NCBI RefSeq assembly: GCF_021768455.1
Contig: NZ_JAIZVX010000007.1
Location: 1-55,158 of the forward strand
DNA length: 55,158 nucleotides
Origin: Aquabacterium sp.
GTDB taxonomy: Bacteria > Pseudomonadota > Gammaproteobacteria > Burkholderiales > Burkholderiaceae_C
Direction: 5' to 3'
Shown here: one piece after another, positions 40,233 through 49,853 of the stretch
How the letters are laid out: each line of letters begins with the position of its first letter
Position numbering within the stretch: position 1 is the first letter of the stretch
Notes under the pieces: model-generated
What the model was told of the DNA's origin: nothing
The model's database searches: none
The model's input: only the letters and a program-made list of their open reading frames with translations
Made by a program: the position numbers and the translations under genes

Positions 40233-41651
40233 ATGAGCGCCCCTGACACCCCTCTGAACGTGGCCGACCTGCATACCCTCGACGACTGGCTGACGCACTG
40301 TGAGCGCCTGCATCCGGTGGGCATCGACATGGGCCTGACCCGTGTGGGCGAGGTCTGGTCTCGCAGTGGCGTCGTGCTGGGCACGCCGCTGGGCCAGGAA
40401 GACGCCGAGCGTGCCGACGGCAGCACGCCGCCTGTGGTCTTCACCGTGGCGGGTACCAATGGCAAGGGCTCGACCTGCGCCATGCTCGAAGGCATCCTCA
40501 TGGCGAATGGCTTTCGGGTGGGGGTCTATGGTTCGCCGCACCTGGTGCGCTTCGAGGAGCGCTGCCGCATCCAGGGCGACCTGGTCACGGCCGAGCAGCT
40601 GATTCCGCATTTCGCGGCCATCGAGGCGGCTCGTGGCGACATCCCGCTGACCTATTTCGAGTTCACCACCCTGGCCATCATGCGCCTGTTGGCCACCTCC
40701 GGGCTGGACGCGGTGGTGCTGGAAGTGGGACTGGGCGGTCGGTTGGATGCGGTCAACATCATCGACACCGACTGCGCCATCGTCACCAGCATCGACCTGG
40801 ACCACATGGACTGGCTGGGTCCGGACCGCGAGGCCATCGGCTTCGAGAAGGCCGGCATCATGAGGGCAGGGCGCCCGGCCATCGTGTCCGATCCGCAGGC
40901 GCCGCAACGCCTGATCGACCATGCGACCGACATCGGTGCCGACCTGTGGCTGTTTGGCCGCGACCACAACTATGCAGGCGACCGCCAGCAGTGGTCGTGG
41001 GGCGGTCGCAGCAAGCGCTTCAATGGCATGGCCTACCCCGCCTTGCGCGGTGCCAACCAGTTGCTCAACGCGTCAGGGGTGCTGGCCGCGCTCGAGGCCA
41101 TGCGCCCACGCCTGCCGGTCACGGCACAGGCGGTGCGCACGGGGCTGGCCACGGTCGAGCTGCCGGGGCGCTTTCAGATCATCCCGGGGCAGCCCACGTT
41201 GATCCTGGATGTGGCGCACAACCCGCATGCGGTGGCCACCCTGGCCGCCAACTTGGACCAGATGGGCTTCTTCCCTCGCACGCACGCCGTGTGGGGCGCC
41301 ATGGCCGACAAGGACGCCGCGGGCATGGTGGCCAAGCTGCGTCCCCTGATCGACGCCTGGTACCTCACCGATCTGCCGACCGACCGTGCCGCCACCGCGG
41401 CCCAGTTGGCCCAGACCATCACCGAGGTGGTGTCTGCCAACCCCTCGGCCACAGCGCCAAAGGCCACCGTCAGCACCCACGCCGATCCCATGAGTGCGCT
41501 CAAGGCGGCGCTGGCTGCGGCCGACCCGACGGATAGAATCGTGGTTTTCGGGTCGTTCTACACCGTTGGGGGCGTGCTGCATGAGGGCTTGCCCAAGCTG
41601 AATGCGCCGCACATGGCGTCAGCGGAGCAGACCACCCCGGACGCGCCCTGA
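40233..41651 (+). CDS. folC: Bifunctional dihydrofolate synthase / folylpolyglutamate synthase
   Basis: Adds the first glutamate to dihydropteroate and extends the folate polyglutamate tail. It has 472 residues of the Mur-ligase type. The ATP P-loop is VAGTNGKGSTCA, followed by YGSPHLVRFEERCRI, the EVGLGGRLDAVN signature and DLDHMDWLG. The C-terminal domain has ILDVAHNPHA. The N-terminal tail of about 20 residues before DDWLTHCERLHP is variable in the family. The folC-SPOR-cvpA-purF order is conserved in gamma- and betaproteobacteria. Confidence 0.96.
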   Translation: MSAPDTPLNVADLHTLDDWLTHCERLHPVGIDMGLTRVGEVWSRSGVVLGTPLGQEDAERADGSTPPVVFTVAGTNGKGSTCAMLEGILMANGFRVGVYGSPHLVRFEERCRIQGDLVTAEQLIPHFAAIEAARGDIPLTYFEFTTLAIMRLLATSGLDAVVLEVGLGGRLDAVNIIDTDCAIVTSIDLDHMDWLGPDREAIGFEKAGIMRAGRPAIVSDPQAPQRLIDHATDIGADLWLFGRDHNYAGDRQQWSWGGRSKRFNGMAYPALRGANQLLNASGVLAALEAMRPRLPVTAQAVRTGLATVELPGRFQIIPGQPTLILDVAHNPHAVATLAANLDQMGFFPRTHAVWGAMADKDAAGMVAKLRPLIDAWYLTDLPTDRAATAAQLAQTITEVVSANPSATAPKATVSTHADPMSALKAALAAADPTDRIVVFGSFYTVGGVLHEGLPKLNAPHMASAEQTTPDAP

Positions 41652-41700
41652 GCGGTATGGCCGTCTGCATCCCCTGAACAGACCCTGATCCACACCGAGC

Positions 41701-42660
41701 ATGCCGCTGCCTTCTTTCCTTCAGCGCCTCCGTCAAGGTGCCGCCGACACCAAGTCCGTGGCCGATGCCGTGCCCCTGTCCCAAGCCGACATCGAGGCCA
41801 CCCGCACCCGCGCACGCCGCCGCCTGGTCGGCATGGTGGTGCTGGTGGGCGCCGGTGTGGTGGGCTTCCCCTGGTTGTTCGAGACCCAGCCGCGTCCTCT
41901 GTCGGCCGATGTCCAGATCGTGCAGGCTGGTGAGGGCCGTACCACGCCCAACGGTCATCCGCGTCCGATGGCCTCGGGCAAGGTCGCCGTGGCCGGCATC
42001 GTGGCGCCCCAGGCTTCCGAAGCCGATGACGAGGCGCCCGCCACCGGGCTTGTGGCCCCGGAACCCAAGGCCGCGGAGCCCGTGAAGGACGCGCCGAAGG
42101 CCGCCGCCAAAGCCGAATCCCATGAGCCTCGCGAGCCCCGCGAAGAAATCCTCAGCGACAAGCCCCCGGTGAAGAAGGCCGCCGAGCCTGCGGAGGCGCG
42201 CGTGGCCGAACGCAAAACCGAGCCCCATGTCGAGAGGAAGCCCGAGCCGGCCAAGTCGCACGACAAACCATCGGACAAACCATCGGACAAGCCGTTGGAG
42301 AAGGTGGCTGAGAAGTCCGCAGACAAGGACAAGGCGGTGAAGCTGGCCGAGAAGGACAAGGCCGAGAAGGCCAAGGCCGCGGCCAGCAAGCCGGTCGAGA
42401 AGGTGGCAGAGAAAGCCGCAGACAAGGATGCCAGCCGCTACATCGTGCAGATTGGCGCATTTGGCGATGCCACCAAGGCGCAGGATGTGCGCCAGAAGGT
42501 CGAGCGCCTGGGCATCAAGACCTACACGCAGGCGGTCGACACGCCCGATGGCAAGCGCATCCGCGTGCGCGTGGGGCCTTATGCCGACAAGGCCGAGGCT
42601 GACAAGGCCATGGCGACCCTGCGCAAGGCTGGCCTGGGCGGCAACCTGCTCACGCTCTGA
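41701..42660 (+). CDS. dedD: SPOR-domain protein (DedD-like)
   Basis: Single-span inner-membrane protein with a periplasmic peptidoglycan-binding SPOR domain, expected at the division septum. It has 319 residues. The cytoplasmic N-terminus ends in RTRARRRLVG, the membrane segment is about residues 43-60 (MVVLVGAGVVGFPWLF), then a long Lys/Pro/Glu/Ala-rich linker (about 85-240) with short repeats such as KPSDKPSDKP, and the SPOR domain (about 243-319, RYIVQIGAFGDATKAQ, VRVGPYADKAEAD). Location between folC and cvpA matches dedD of E. coli. Confidence 0.9.
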   Translation: MPLPSFLQRLRQGAADTKSVADAVPLSQADIEATRTRARRRLVGMVVLVGAGVVGFPWLFETQPRPLSADVQIVQAGEGRTTPNGHPRPMASGKVAVAGIVAPQASEADDEAPATGLVAPEPKAAEPVKDAPKAAAKAESHEPREPREEILSDKPPVKKAAEPAEARVAERKTEPHVERKPEPAKSHDKPSDKPSDKPLEKVAEKSADKDKAVKLAEKDKAEKAKAAASKPVEKVAEKAADKDASRYIVQIGAFGDATKAQDVRQKVERLGIKTYTQAVDTPDGKRIRVRVGPYADKAEADKAMATLRKAGLGGNLLTL

Positions 42661-42682
42661 CGCGGCAGCCTGAGAGCACACC

Positions 42683-43210
42683 ATGGAGGGCGTCACCCCA
42701 GCCACAGCCAGCCCCTGGTCGATCGTCGACCTGTTGCTGCTGATCGGCCTTGGCCTGTCGGTCGTGATGGGGCTTTGGCGCGGCCTGGTCAGCGAAGTGA
42801 TGTCGCTGGGCGGATGGCTGGTGTCCTACACGGCGGCCAACGCACTGGGCCCGGCGGTGGGCTTGCACGTGCCTGTGGGCGAGGCCGGCGGCCGGCTCAA
42901 TGTGGTGGCCGGCATGGTCTGCGCTTTTGTCGCCGCCTGGTTGACCTGGGCGGCCCTGTCCTGGGCTGTGACCCAATTGATGCGCGAATCCCCCCTGAGT
43001 GGCCCCGATCGGCTGCTGGGCGGTGGGTTCGGCCTGATACGCGGCGTGCTCGTGGCCCTGGTGGTCGCCACGCTGGTGAACATGACGCCGTTGGCGCGCT
43101 GGGAGCCGTGGCAGGCTTCACGCGGCGTCGGCTGGCTTGCAGTGTTATTGGAGGGGCTCCGCCCCGCGTTGCCCGAGCAGGTGGTCAAATTCCTGCCCGA
43201 GCAGTCCTGA
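42683..43210 (+). CDS. cvpA: CvpA family membrane protein
   Basis: A 175-residue inner-membrane protein named for colicin V production in E. coli; its molecular role is not settled. Four hydrophobic segments are visible (about 14-32, 36-54, 72-98, 112-135), with the family motif GLSVVMGLWRGLVSEVMSLGGW near the start. As in E. coli it directly precedes purF, with a 35-base gap. Confidence 0.92.
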   Translation: MEGVTPATASPWSIVDLLLLIGLGLSVVMGLWRGLVSEVMSLGGWLVSYTAANALGPAVGLHVPVGEAGGRLNVVAGMVCAFVAAWLTWAALSWAVTQLMRESPLSGPDRLLGGGFGLIRGVLVALVVATLVNMTPLARWEPWQASRGVGWLAVLLEGLRPALPEQVVKFLPEQS

Positions 43211-43245
43211 ATTTTTTGCTTTTTGTTATCTGGAAGAGGTGAACC

Positions 43246-44772
43246 ATGTGCGGCATCGTTGGTGTGATTTCCAAGGCGCCCGTCAACCAGCTGATCTATG
43301 ACGCGCTGCTGCTGCTGCAGCACCGCGGTCAGGACGCTGCCGGCATCGTGACGGCCGGCCCCGATGCGCTGGGCCGCAAGTTCTTCATGCACAAGGCCCG
43401 CGGCATGGTGAAGGACGTGTTCCGCACCCGCGACATGCGCGCGCTGCCCGGCACCGTGGGCCTCGGCCAGGTCCGCTACCCCACCGCCGGCAACGCCTTC
43501 AACGAAGAAGAGGCACAGCCCTTCTACGTGAACGCGCCTTTTGGCCTGGTGCTGGTGCACAACGGCAACCTGACCAACGCCCACGACCTGCGCAAGGAGC
43601 TGTTCGACATCGACCGCCGTCACCTCAACACCGACAGCGACACCGAAGTCCTGATCAACGTGATGGCGCACGAACTGGAGCTTGCTGGCCGTGAGCTGCC
43701 CCTGACGCCCGAGGCCGTCTTCAAGGCCGTGGCCGCCGTGCACAAGCGCATCAAGGGCTCTTACGCCGTGGTGTGCCTGATCGCCGGCTACGGCATGGTC
43801 GCCTTCCGTGACCCTTACGGCATCCGCCCCCTGTGCTATGGCGAGGCCGATCTGCCCGAAGGTCGCGAAGTCATGGTGGCCAGCGAATCGGTGGCCCTGG
43901 AAGGCACCAGCCACCGCTTCGTGCGCGATGTGCAGCCGGGTGAAGCCCTGTTCGTCGACCTCGACGGCGTGGTCCACGCCAAGCAATGCGCCGAGAACCC
44001 GACCCTGCACCCCTGCGTGTTCGAGTTCGTCTACCTGGCCCGCCCGGACTCGGTCATCGACGGCGTCTCCGTCTACCAGGCTCGCCTCAACATGGGCGAG
44101 ACGCTGGCCCAGCGCGTGATCTCGACCATGCCCCCGTCCGACATCGACGTGGTCATCCCCATCCCCGAATCCAGCCGCCCCTCGGCCATGCAGCTGGCCC
44201 AGAAGCTGGGCAAGCCTTACCGCGAAGGCTTCGTCAAGAACCGCTACGTCGGCCGCACTTTCATCATGCCCGGCCAGAGCGCGCGCAAGAAGTCGGTTCG
44301 CCAGAAGCTCAATGCCATCGGCCTGGAGTTCAAGGGCCGCAACGTGCTGCTGGTCGATGACTCCATCGTGCGTGGCACCACGTCCAAGGAGATCGTGCAG
44401 ATGGCCCGCGAAGCCGGTGCCGCCAAGGTCTACCTCGCTTCGGCCGCGCCCCCGGTGCGCTTCCCCAACGTCTATGGCATCGACATGCCCACCAAGGCCG
44501 AGCTCGTGGCCCATGGCCGCACCCTCGAAGACATCCGCCAGATCATCGGCTGCGACGCCCTGATCTACCAGGACGTGGATGCGATGAAGCGCGTGATCGG
44601 TCAGCTCAACCCGGCCATCAAGGGCTTCGAGGCCTCCTGTTTCGACGGCGAGTACATCACCGGTGACGTCAGCGCCGCCGACTTCGCCGCCATCGAGTCC
44701 CAGCGCCTGACGCAAAAGGACGAAGAGGCCGCGAGCAACTCCCGTCTGGCCCTGCAAAACAAACAGGACTGA
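43246..44772 (+). CDS. purF: Amidophosphoribosyltransferase
   Basis: First step of purine synthesis, making phosphoribosylamine from PRPP and glutamine. It has 508 residues. Cys2 in [10 protein letters not shown] becomes the N-terminal nucleophile of the glutaminase domain, and HNGNLTNA is the glutamine-site loop. The PRPP-binding loop is [16 protein letters not shown], and YVGRTFI is the flexible-loop segment. The site gaagaggtg precedes ATG 43246. Confidence 0.98.
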   Translation: MCGIVGVISKAPVNQLIYDALLLLQHRGQDAAGIVTAGPDALGRKFFMHKARGMVKDVFRTRDMRALPGTVGLGQVRYPTAGNAFNEEEAQPFYVNAPFGLVLVHNGNLTNAHDLRKELFDIDRRHLNTDSDTEVLINVMAHELELAGRELPLTPEAVFKAVAAVHKRIKGSYAVVCLIAGYGMVAFRDPYGIRPLCYGEADLPEGREVMVASESVALEGTSHRFVRDVQPGEALFVDLDGVVHAKQCAENPTLHPCVFEFVYLARPDSVIDGVSVYQARLNMGETLAQRVISTMPPSDIDVVIPIPESSRPSAMQLAQKLGKPYREGFVKNRYVGRTFIMPGQSARKKSVRQKLNAIGLEFKGRNVLLVDDSIVRGTTSKEIVQMAREAGAAKVYLASAAPPVRFPNVYGIDMPTKAELVAHGRTLEDIRQIIGCDALIYQDVDAMKRVIGQLNPAIKGFEASCFDGEYITGDVSAADFAAIESQRLTQKDEEAASNSRLALQNKQD

Positions 44773-44776
44773 GCCC

Positions 44777-46063
44777 ATGGCCGCCTCCGACGACAAGAAA
44801 CGCCTGCCCCGCAAGGACTTCCCGTCCGGCGTGCGCATCGAGACCCTGGCCGTGCGCGAGGGCCTGCCGGCCACGCAATGGGGCGAGAACTCCGAAGCCC
44901 TGTTCCTGACCAGCAGCTTCAACCACCCGGATGCGGCCACGGCCGCGGCCCGCTTCGCCAACGAAGAAGAGGCCTTCGTCTACTCGCGTTTCACCAACCC
45001 GACGACGATGATGTTCGAGCGCCGCCTGGCCGCGCTCGAAGGCACCGAGGCCTGCATTGCCACGGCCAGCGGCATGGCGGCCATCCTCTTGACCGTGATG
45101 GCCCTGCTCAAGGCGGGTGACCACGTGGTCTGTTCGCAAAGCGTGTTCGGCTCGACCATCACGCTGTTGCAGCGCGAGTTCGGCAAGTTCGGCATCGAGA
45201 CCACCTTTGTCTCGCAGACCGACCTGGCCGAGTGGCGCGCCGCCGTCAAGCCCAACACCCGGCTCCTGTTTGCCGAGACCCCCAGCAACCCGCTGACCGA
45301 GGTCTGCGACATTGCCGGGCTGGCCGACATCGCCCATGGGGCAGGAGCCCTGCTGGCGGTCGACAACTGCTTCTGCTCGCCTGCGCTGCAGCAGCCGGCC
45401 AAGCTGGGTGCCGACCTCATCATCCATTCGGGCACCAAGTACCTGGATGGCCAGGGCCGCGTGCTGGCCGGCGCCGTGTGTGGCCCCGACGCCATCATCA
45501 ACGGCCCCCTGATGACCACCCTGCGCGGCGCGGGCATGACGCTCTCGCCTTTCAACGCCTGGGTCGTGCTCAAGGGCCTGGAAACCTTGTCGATCCGCAT
45601 GCGGGCCCAGAGCGAGAACGCACTGCAGCTTGCCCAATGGCTGGAAGCCCAGCCCGCGGTCGACCAGGTCTTCTACCCAGGTCTGCCCAGCCACCCGCAG
45701 CACGAACTGGCCATGCGCCAGCAAAGCGGCTGTGGTGGCGCCGTGGTGTCCTTCACCGTCAAGCCCAGCAGTGCGCCCCTGACGGTGCCGCCGGTCAACG
45801 GCCTGGAAGAGCCCGCCCTACGCCTGCGTCAGGGGGCTTTCCACGTGATCGACCAGACCCGTCTGTGCTCCATCACGTCCAACCTGGGCGACACCAAGAC
45901 CCTCATCACCCACCCCTCCAGCACCTCGCATGGCCGCCTGGCCGAAGCGCAGCGCCTGGCCGCGGGCATCACCCAGGGCATGATCCGCGTTGCGGTCGGC
46001 CTCGAACACATTGACGACCTCAAGGCCGACCTGGCCCGCGGTCTGAGCACCCACACCGTATGA
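44777..46063 (+). CDS. metZ: O-succinylhomoserine sulfhydrylase
   Basis: PLP enzyme that makes homocysteine directly from O-succinylhomoserine and sulfide. It has 428 residues of the Cys/Met metabolism family. The PLP lysine is in [21 protein letters not shown] and ATASGMAAI are typical of MetZ. The C-terminus has [16 protein letters not shown]. It starts four bases after purF, as in Pseudomonas, and overlaps gltX by four bases (ATGA). Confidence 0.95.
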   Translation: MAASDDKKRLPRKDFPSGVRIETLAVREGLPATQWGENSEALFLTSSFNHPDAATAAARFANEEEAFVYSRFTNPTTMMFERRLAALEGTEACIATASGMAAILLTVMALLKAGDHVVCSQSVFGSTITLLQREFGKFGIETTFVSQTDLAEWRAAVKPNTRLLFAETPSNPLTEVCDIAGLADIAHGAGALLAVDNCFCSPALQQPAKLGADLIIHSGTKYLDGQGRVLAGAVCGPDAIINGPLMTTLRGAGMTLSPFNAWVVLKGLETLSIRMRAQSENALQLAQWLEAQPAVDQVFYPGLPSHPQHELAMRQQSGCGGAVVSFTVKPSSAPLTVPPVNGLEEPALRLRQGAFHVIDQTRLCSITSNLGDTKTLITHPSSTSHGRLAEAQRLAAGITQGMIRVAVGLEHIDDLKADLARGLSTHTV

Positions 46064-47451
46064 CCCAAGTCCGCACCCGCATCGCCCCGTCGCCCACCGG
46101 TTACCTGCACCTGGGCACCGCCCGCACGGCCCTGTATTCCTGGGCCTACGCCCGCCACCACGGCGGCCAGTTCGTGCTGCGCATCGAAGACACCGACGTC
46201 GCCCGCTCCACCCAGGATTCGGTCGAGCAGATCCTGCAGTCCATGCACTGGCTGGGGCTGGACTACGACGAAGGTCCGATCTACCAGATGCAACGTCTGG
46301 ACCGCTACCAGGCCGTGATCGACCAGATGCTGGCCGCCGGCACGGCTTACCTCTGCTACACCACCCCCGAAGAGCTCAACGCCTTGCGCGAAGCCCAGAA
46401 GGCCCGTGGCGAGAAGACCGGCTACGACGGCCGCTGGCGTCCGGCCCCGGGCAAGGTGCTGCCGCCTGTGCCGGAGGGCGTGAAGCCCGTGGTGCGCTTT
46501 GCGAACCCGCTGGATGGCGAAGTGACCTGGGACGACCTGGTCAAGGGTCCGATCACCGTGGGCAACAAGGAGATCGACGACCTGATCATCCAGCGTGCCG
46601 ACGGCGTGCCCACCTACAACTTCGCCGTGGTGGTCGACGACTGGGACATGGCCATCACCCATGTTTTCCGTGGCGACGAGCACATCAACAACACCCCCTG
46701 GCAGATCAACATCTACAAGGCCCTGGGTGCGACGCTGCCCGCCTTTGGCCACCTGCCCGTGATCCTGGGGGACGACGGCGCCAAGCTTTCGAAGCGCCGT
46801 GGCGCCGTGGCCGTGTCCAACTACGAAGAACTGGGCTACCTGCCAGAGGCCATGCTGAACTACCTCGCGCGCCTGGGCTGGAGCCATGGTGACGAAGAGC
46901 TCTTCAGCATCGAGCAGATGGTGTCGTGGTTCGATGGCACGCACCTGAACAAGAGCCCCGCTCAGTGGGATGCGGCCAAGCTGTCGTGGGTGAACGCCCA
47001 CTACGTGAAGACGGCGGACGACACCCGTCTGGCCGCCCTGGTGGCCCAGCACCTGCGCACCCGCGGACTGAGCGTGGCCGATGACGCCCTGGTGGCCCAT
47101 TGCGCGCTCTTCAAGGACCGCTGCAGCACCACGGTGGAGTTGGCCGACTGGCTGAGCATGTACGTGGCCGATGTGGCGCCGCCTGCCGAAGAGCTGACCC
47201 CATTGTTGACCGATGCCGTGAAGGCCGCAGTGGCCTCGCTGGCCAAGCGCCTGGAAACCGCGTCCTGGGACAAGGCCGGTGTGGCCGCGGCCCTGAAGGA
47301 GACCCTGGGTGAGCACGGTCTGAAGATGCCCTTGCTGGCCATCCCTGTGCGCCTGCTGGTGTGCGGTCGCGCCCAGACGCCTTCTGTGGACGCCGTGCTG
47401 GCGTTGTTTGAACGTGACGTTGTTTTGCAACGTTTGCTGAAAACAGCGTGA
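46060..47451 (+). CDS. gltX: Glutamate-tRNA ligase
   Basis: Class I aminoacyl-tRNA synthetase that charges tRNA-Glu. It has 463 residues. The HIGH-type motif is [14 protein letters not shown] and the KMSKS-type motif is KLSKRRG. The start overlaps the metZ stop. Two tRNA-Glu genes that could be its substrates follow at 47731 and 48201, though they have their own promoter. Confidence 0.97.
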   Translation: MTQVRTRIAPSPTGYLHLGTARTALYSWAYARHHGGQFVLRIEDTDVARSTQDSVEQILQSMHWLGLDYDEGPIYQMQRLDRYQAVIDQMLAAGTAYLCYTTPEELNALREAQKARGEKTGYDGRWRPAPGKVLPPVPEGVKPVVRFANPLDGEVTWDDLVKGPITVGNKEIDDLIIQRADGVPTYNFAVVVDDWDMAITHVFRGDEHINNTPWQINIYKALGATLPAFGHLPVILGDDGAKLSKRRGAVAVSNYEELGYLPEAMLNYLARLGWSHGDEELFSIEQMVSWFDGTHLNKSPAQWDAAKLSWVNAHYVKTADDTRLAALVAQHLRTRGLSVADDALVAHCALFKDRCSTTVELADWLSMYVADVAPPAEELTPLLTDAVKAAVASLAKRLETASWDKAGVAAALKETLGEHGLKMPLLAIPVRLLVCGRAQTPSVDAVLALFERDVVLQRLLKTA

Positions 47452-47454
47452 GGC

Positions 47455-47484
47455 TTGCCAAAAACTTCGAAACCGTTCTATACT
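47455..47484 (+). promoter_or_regulatory. Strong sigma-70 promoter of the tRNA cluster
   Basis: TTGCCA (47455-47460) and TATACT (47479-47484) have an 18-base spacer. It lies right after gltX, about 85 bases before the first tRNA gene. Confidence 0.8.
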
Positions 47485-47575
47485 CTCATTCTCGCTTCAA
47501 CGACGCTTTGTTTGAAACAACAAGGCAGCCGGGCAAACCGAAACGATGACGATCCGCAAGGATAGAAATCACGAC

Positions 47576-47651
<76 letters not shown>

Positions 47652-47730
47652 CCAACATCTGGTTGGGTCGGTGATCCGGTTGCGGATTGTGTCGCAAGGC
47701 GTCGAAGAGATGAGAACTTAGAAGGATTCA

Positions 47731-47806
47731 GTCCCCTTCGTCTAGAGGCCTAGGACACCACCCTTTCACGGTGGCTACAGGGGTTCGAATCCCCTAGGGG
47801 ACGCCA
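47731..47806 (+). tRNA. tRNA-Glu (anticodon TTC), copy 1
   Basis: A 76-base tRNA with encoded CCA and anticodon TTC at 47765-47767. The acceptor stem GTCCCCT/AGGGGAC and discriminator G73 are like the E. coli tRNA-Glu. It differs from copy 2 only at positions 2, 71 and 73. Confidence 0.97.
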
Positions 47807-47857
47807 AGTTTTGACGGCACTTGGGTTGCGAAAGCAGCCACAGACGTCAGCCACTGC

Positions 47858-47934
47858 GGAGTGGTAGTTCAGTTGGTTAGAATACCGGCCTGTCACGCCG
47901 GGGGTCGCGGGTTCGAGTCCCGTCCACTCCGCCA
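47858..47934 (+). tRNA. tRNA-Asp (anticodon GTC), copy 1
   Basis: A 77-base tRNA with encoded CCA, anticodon GTC at 47892-47894, acceptor stem GGAGTGG/CCACTCC and discriminator G73. Identical to copy 2 at 48341. Confidence 0.97.
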
Positions 47935-48028
47935 AAGGTTTGAAGAAAGCCTTGCTGGTGACGCAGCAAGGTGACGATGGATACGAAGTCTCGGTGCCAG
48001 TCTGGCGCCCTGTCGTGAGGAATCACGT

Positions 48029-48104
<76 letters not shown>

Positions 48105-48200
48105 AAGATGCCCTGGGGTTTGGCCCCAGGAAATCGCAGGTGGCGTCAGGACCGGTAGCGAGACGCAGTAAAAATCGTATACAATTTGATGATTGACGGA

Positions 48201-48276
48201 GGCCCCTTCGTCTAGAGGCCTAGGACACCACCCTTTCACGGTGGCTACAGGGGTTCGAATCCCCTAGGGGTCACCA
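48201..48276 (+). tRNA. tRNA-Glu (anticodon TTC), copy 2 with altered acceptor end
   Basis: A 76-base tRNA with anticodon TTC at 48235-48237 and encoded CCA. The acceptor stem reads GGCCCCT/AGGGGTC, giving a G2-T71 wobble in place of T2-A71, and the discriminator is A73 rather than G73. I recall the same end in Burkholderia tRNA-Glu, so it is likely functional. A weak -10-like tatacaat precedes it at 48178. Confidence 0.95.
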
Positions 48277-48340
48277 AGCTTGACGGCGCTTGGTGGATCG
48301 AGAGCATGTGCTCAAGATCAACGAAGTCGTTTGCCACTGC

Positions 48341-48417
48341 GGAGTGGTAGTTCAGTTGGTTAGAATACCGGCCTGTCACGCCGGGGGTCGCGGGTTCGAG
48401 TCCCGTCCACTCCGCCA
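48341..48417 (+). tRNA. tRNA-Asp (anticodon GTC), copy 2
   Basis: Same 77 bases as copy 1; anticodon GTC at 48375-48377. A terminator hairpin begins nine bases after its end. Confidence 0.97.
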
Positions 48418-48425
48418 AAAAAAGC

Positions 48426-48457
48426 AAAGCCCTGATGCGAAAGCGTCAGGGCTTTTT
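48426..48457 (+). terminator. Intrinsic terminator of the tRNA cluster
   Basis: A 13-base stem (48426-48438 with 48443-48455, one G-T pair) capped by a GAAA tetraloop and ending in five T residues. Confidence 0.92.
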
Positions 48458-48536
48458 GCTTTGCGCGCCTCGCTTTCCTGTGTGTTTGCGGGCCGTGGGT
48501 GCGTGCACCCGGACGGCGGCCAGTGTCCGTCCGGTT

Positions 48537-48552
48537 TGTGGGCAACGCGACA
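48537..48552. promoter_or_regulatory. Possible NifA-type upstream activator site (TGT-N10-ACA)
   Basis: TGT (48537-48539), ten bases, ACA (48550-48552) fits the NifA binding pattern. It lies 110 bases before a -24/-12-like element at 48662, a usual distance for NifA enhancer sites. A six-base fixed pattern can occur by chance in a stretch this long (roughly 6% for 250 bases), so this is suggestive only. Confidence 0.35.
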
Positions 48553-48661
48553 AAGGGCCCGTGGCAGGCCGTGGTCGCTCCTGGGCTTGTGGCTTGGTCT
48601 CGCGGCCGTTTCCCCAGGGAAAACGGGCTTCCTGGCCCCTGAAAGACCGGGTGTGATGCTC

Positions 48662-48676
48662 AGGTACAACAGTTGC
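48662..48676 (+). promoter_or_regulatory. Weak sigma-54 (-24/-12) element upstream of the hemoglobin gene
   Basis: AGGTAC-aacag-TTGC keeps the GG and GC at the required spacing and matches the consensus TGGCAC-N5-TTGC at eight of ten fixed positions. The predicted transcript start (about 48688) falls only two bases before ATG 48690, which would leave almost no leader. The element is therefore doubtful unless translation begins further in. Confidence 0.3.
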
Positions 48677-48689
48677 GGTCAGGCTGAGC

Positions 48690-49202
48690 ATGAGCCAGCC
48701 CCACCCCCACGCGACCTTGCCCGCCGTCACGGCGGCCCCGAGCAACGACCACTTCATCCGCCTGGGTGGGCACGCCGTGGTGGTTCGCCTGGTCGACGCG
48801 TTTTACCGCGCGATGGACACCTTGCCCGAGGCCGCGGCCGTGCGGGCCATGCACGAGCCCGATCTGGGGCCGACCAAGGCCGTGCTGGTCGCCTACCTCA
48901 GCGAATGGATGGGAGGGCCGAAGGCCTACACCCCCCAGCGCGGCGCACCGATGTTGCGCCGTCGCCACCAGCCTTTCCCCATTGATGCCGCGGCGCGTGA
49001 CGCCTGGATGGCCTGCATGCGACAGGCCTTGGCCCAGGAGTGCCCCGACGAGGGCCTGCGCGCCGAGCTCGACGCGGCCTTCTACAAGGTCGCCGACTTC
49101 ATTCGCAACACCGATGCCGGTGGGGACATGCGACCGCATCCCGGTCGGCCGCGTGAGGTGGCGCCCGGCCAGGTGGCTGCGCCGCACCAGTCCCAGACCT
49201 GA
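48690..49202 (+). CDS. Group II truncated hemoglobin
   Basis: A 170-residue heme protein of the 2/2 globin fold, likely to bind oxygen or detoxify nitric oxide in the cytosol. After a variable tail of about 20 residues, the core shows LVDAFYRAMDTLPEA, the proximal His in RRRHQPFPI and the group II Trp in RDAWMACMRQAL, together with YLSEWMGGPKAYT, a strong group II signature. The C-terminal 25 residues (DMRPHPGRPRE...) form a basic, Pro-rich extension outside the globin fold. It is the first of nine plus-strand genes with gaps of mostly under 60 bases. ATG 48690 has only a weak ribosome-binding sequence (AGG). Confidence 0.9.
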   Translation: MSQPHPHATLPAVTAAPSNDHFIRLGGHAVVVRLVDAFYRAMDTLPEAAAVRAMHEPDLGPTKAVLVAYLSEWMGGPKAYTPQRGAPMLRRRHQPFPIDAAARDAWMACMRQALAQECPDEGLRAELDAAFYKVADFIRNTDAGGDMRPHPGRPREVAPGQVAAPHQSQT

Positions 49203-49247
49203 TCCCCCTTGTTCCGTGTTTCCGCTCACCAACCAAGAAAGCCAACC

Positions 49248-49844
49248 ATGACCACCGCCGCCATCCAAAACACCGCCCTGGCCACCCTGGAGGCACAGGG
49301 CCGCTTGCTCAACAGTGTGCTCAAGGGCCCGACCAAAAAGCCCGGCCGCGTGGGTTTCCGCGGTGACATCGCCTTGAAGCTGGCCGAGAAGCGTGCCGAC
49401 GAGGCCCGCCCGCCGGAGATCAGCACAGACCAGATCATTGCGGCCGCTCAGGAAGGTGAAGACCACATCGCCTTCATCGCCGGCTTTCTGCTGAGTTTCG
49501 AGTACCTGCAGATGGTGGTCGACGTGCTGGGCACTGCGCTCTCGCCCAAGGGCAAGTACTTTTTCTATTGCGACAACATCGACCTCTCTAAGCGCTACCA
49601 GGTGACCCTGGGCCCGGCCACGTTCTACATCCTCCCGATCGACGAAGCCACGGTCTACAACGAGACCCTGGAGTTGCTGTATCTGGAAAAGAACGACCTG
49701 AAGAAGCTCGATACCGCGGGCAAGGTGGACGCCATCGTCGACAAGGCCGCCAGCTTCACGCAGACCTTCCCGAGCATCACCTTCGAAGAGGGTTGCAAGC
49801 TGATGGGCCCGGTGCGCAACCTTTACGAAAACCGCCCCGTCTGA
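49248..49844 (+). CDS. Hypothetical protein in redox cluster
   Basis: A 198-residue protein I do not recognise. It starts at ATG 49248; the frame is open 39 bases upstream but without a better start. There is no signal peptide or certain membrane segment, although a hydrophobic stretch lies at about residues 77-97 (IAFIAGFLLSFEYLQMVVDVL). Elsewhere it is rich in charged residues (KPGRVGFRGDIALKLAEKRADE) and has one Cys in FYCDNIDLSKRY. Codon use matches its neighbours. It sits 45 bases after the hemoglobin gene and nine bases before the nitroreductase gene, so it belongs to the same transcript. A partner or small-molecule binding role is possible but unproven. Confidence 0.75.
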   Translation: MTTAAIQNTALATLEAQGRLLNSVLKGPTKKPGRVGFRGDIALKLAEKRADEARPPEISTDQIIAAAQEGEDHIAFIAGFLLSFEYLQMVVDVLGTALSPKGKYFFYCDNIDLSKRYQVTLGPATFYILPIDEATVYNETLELLYLEKNDLKKLDTAGKVDAIVDKAASFTQTFPSITFEEGCKLMGPVRNLYENRPV

Positions 49845-49853
49845 GGACGCGCG

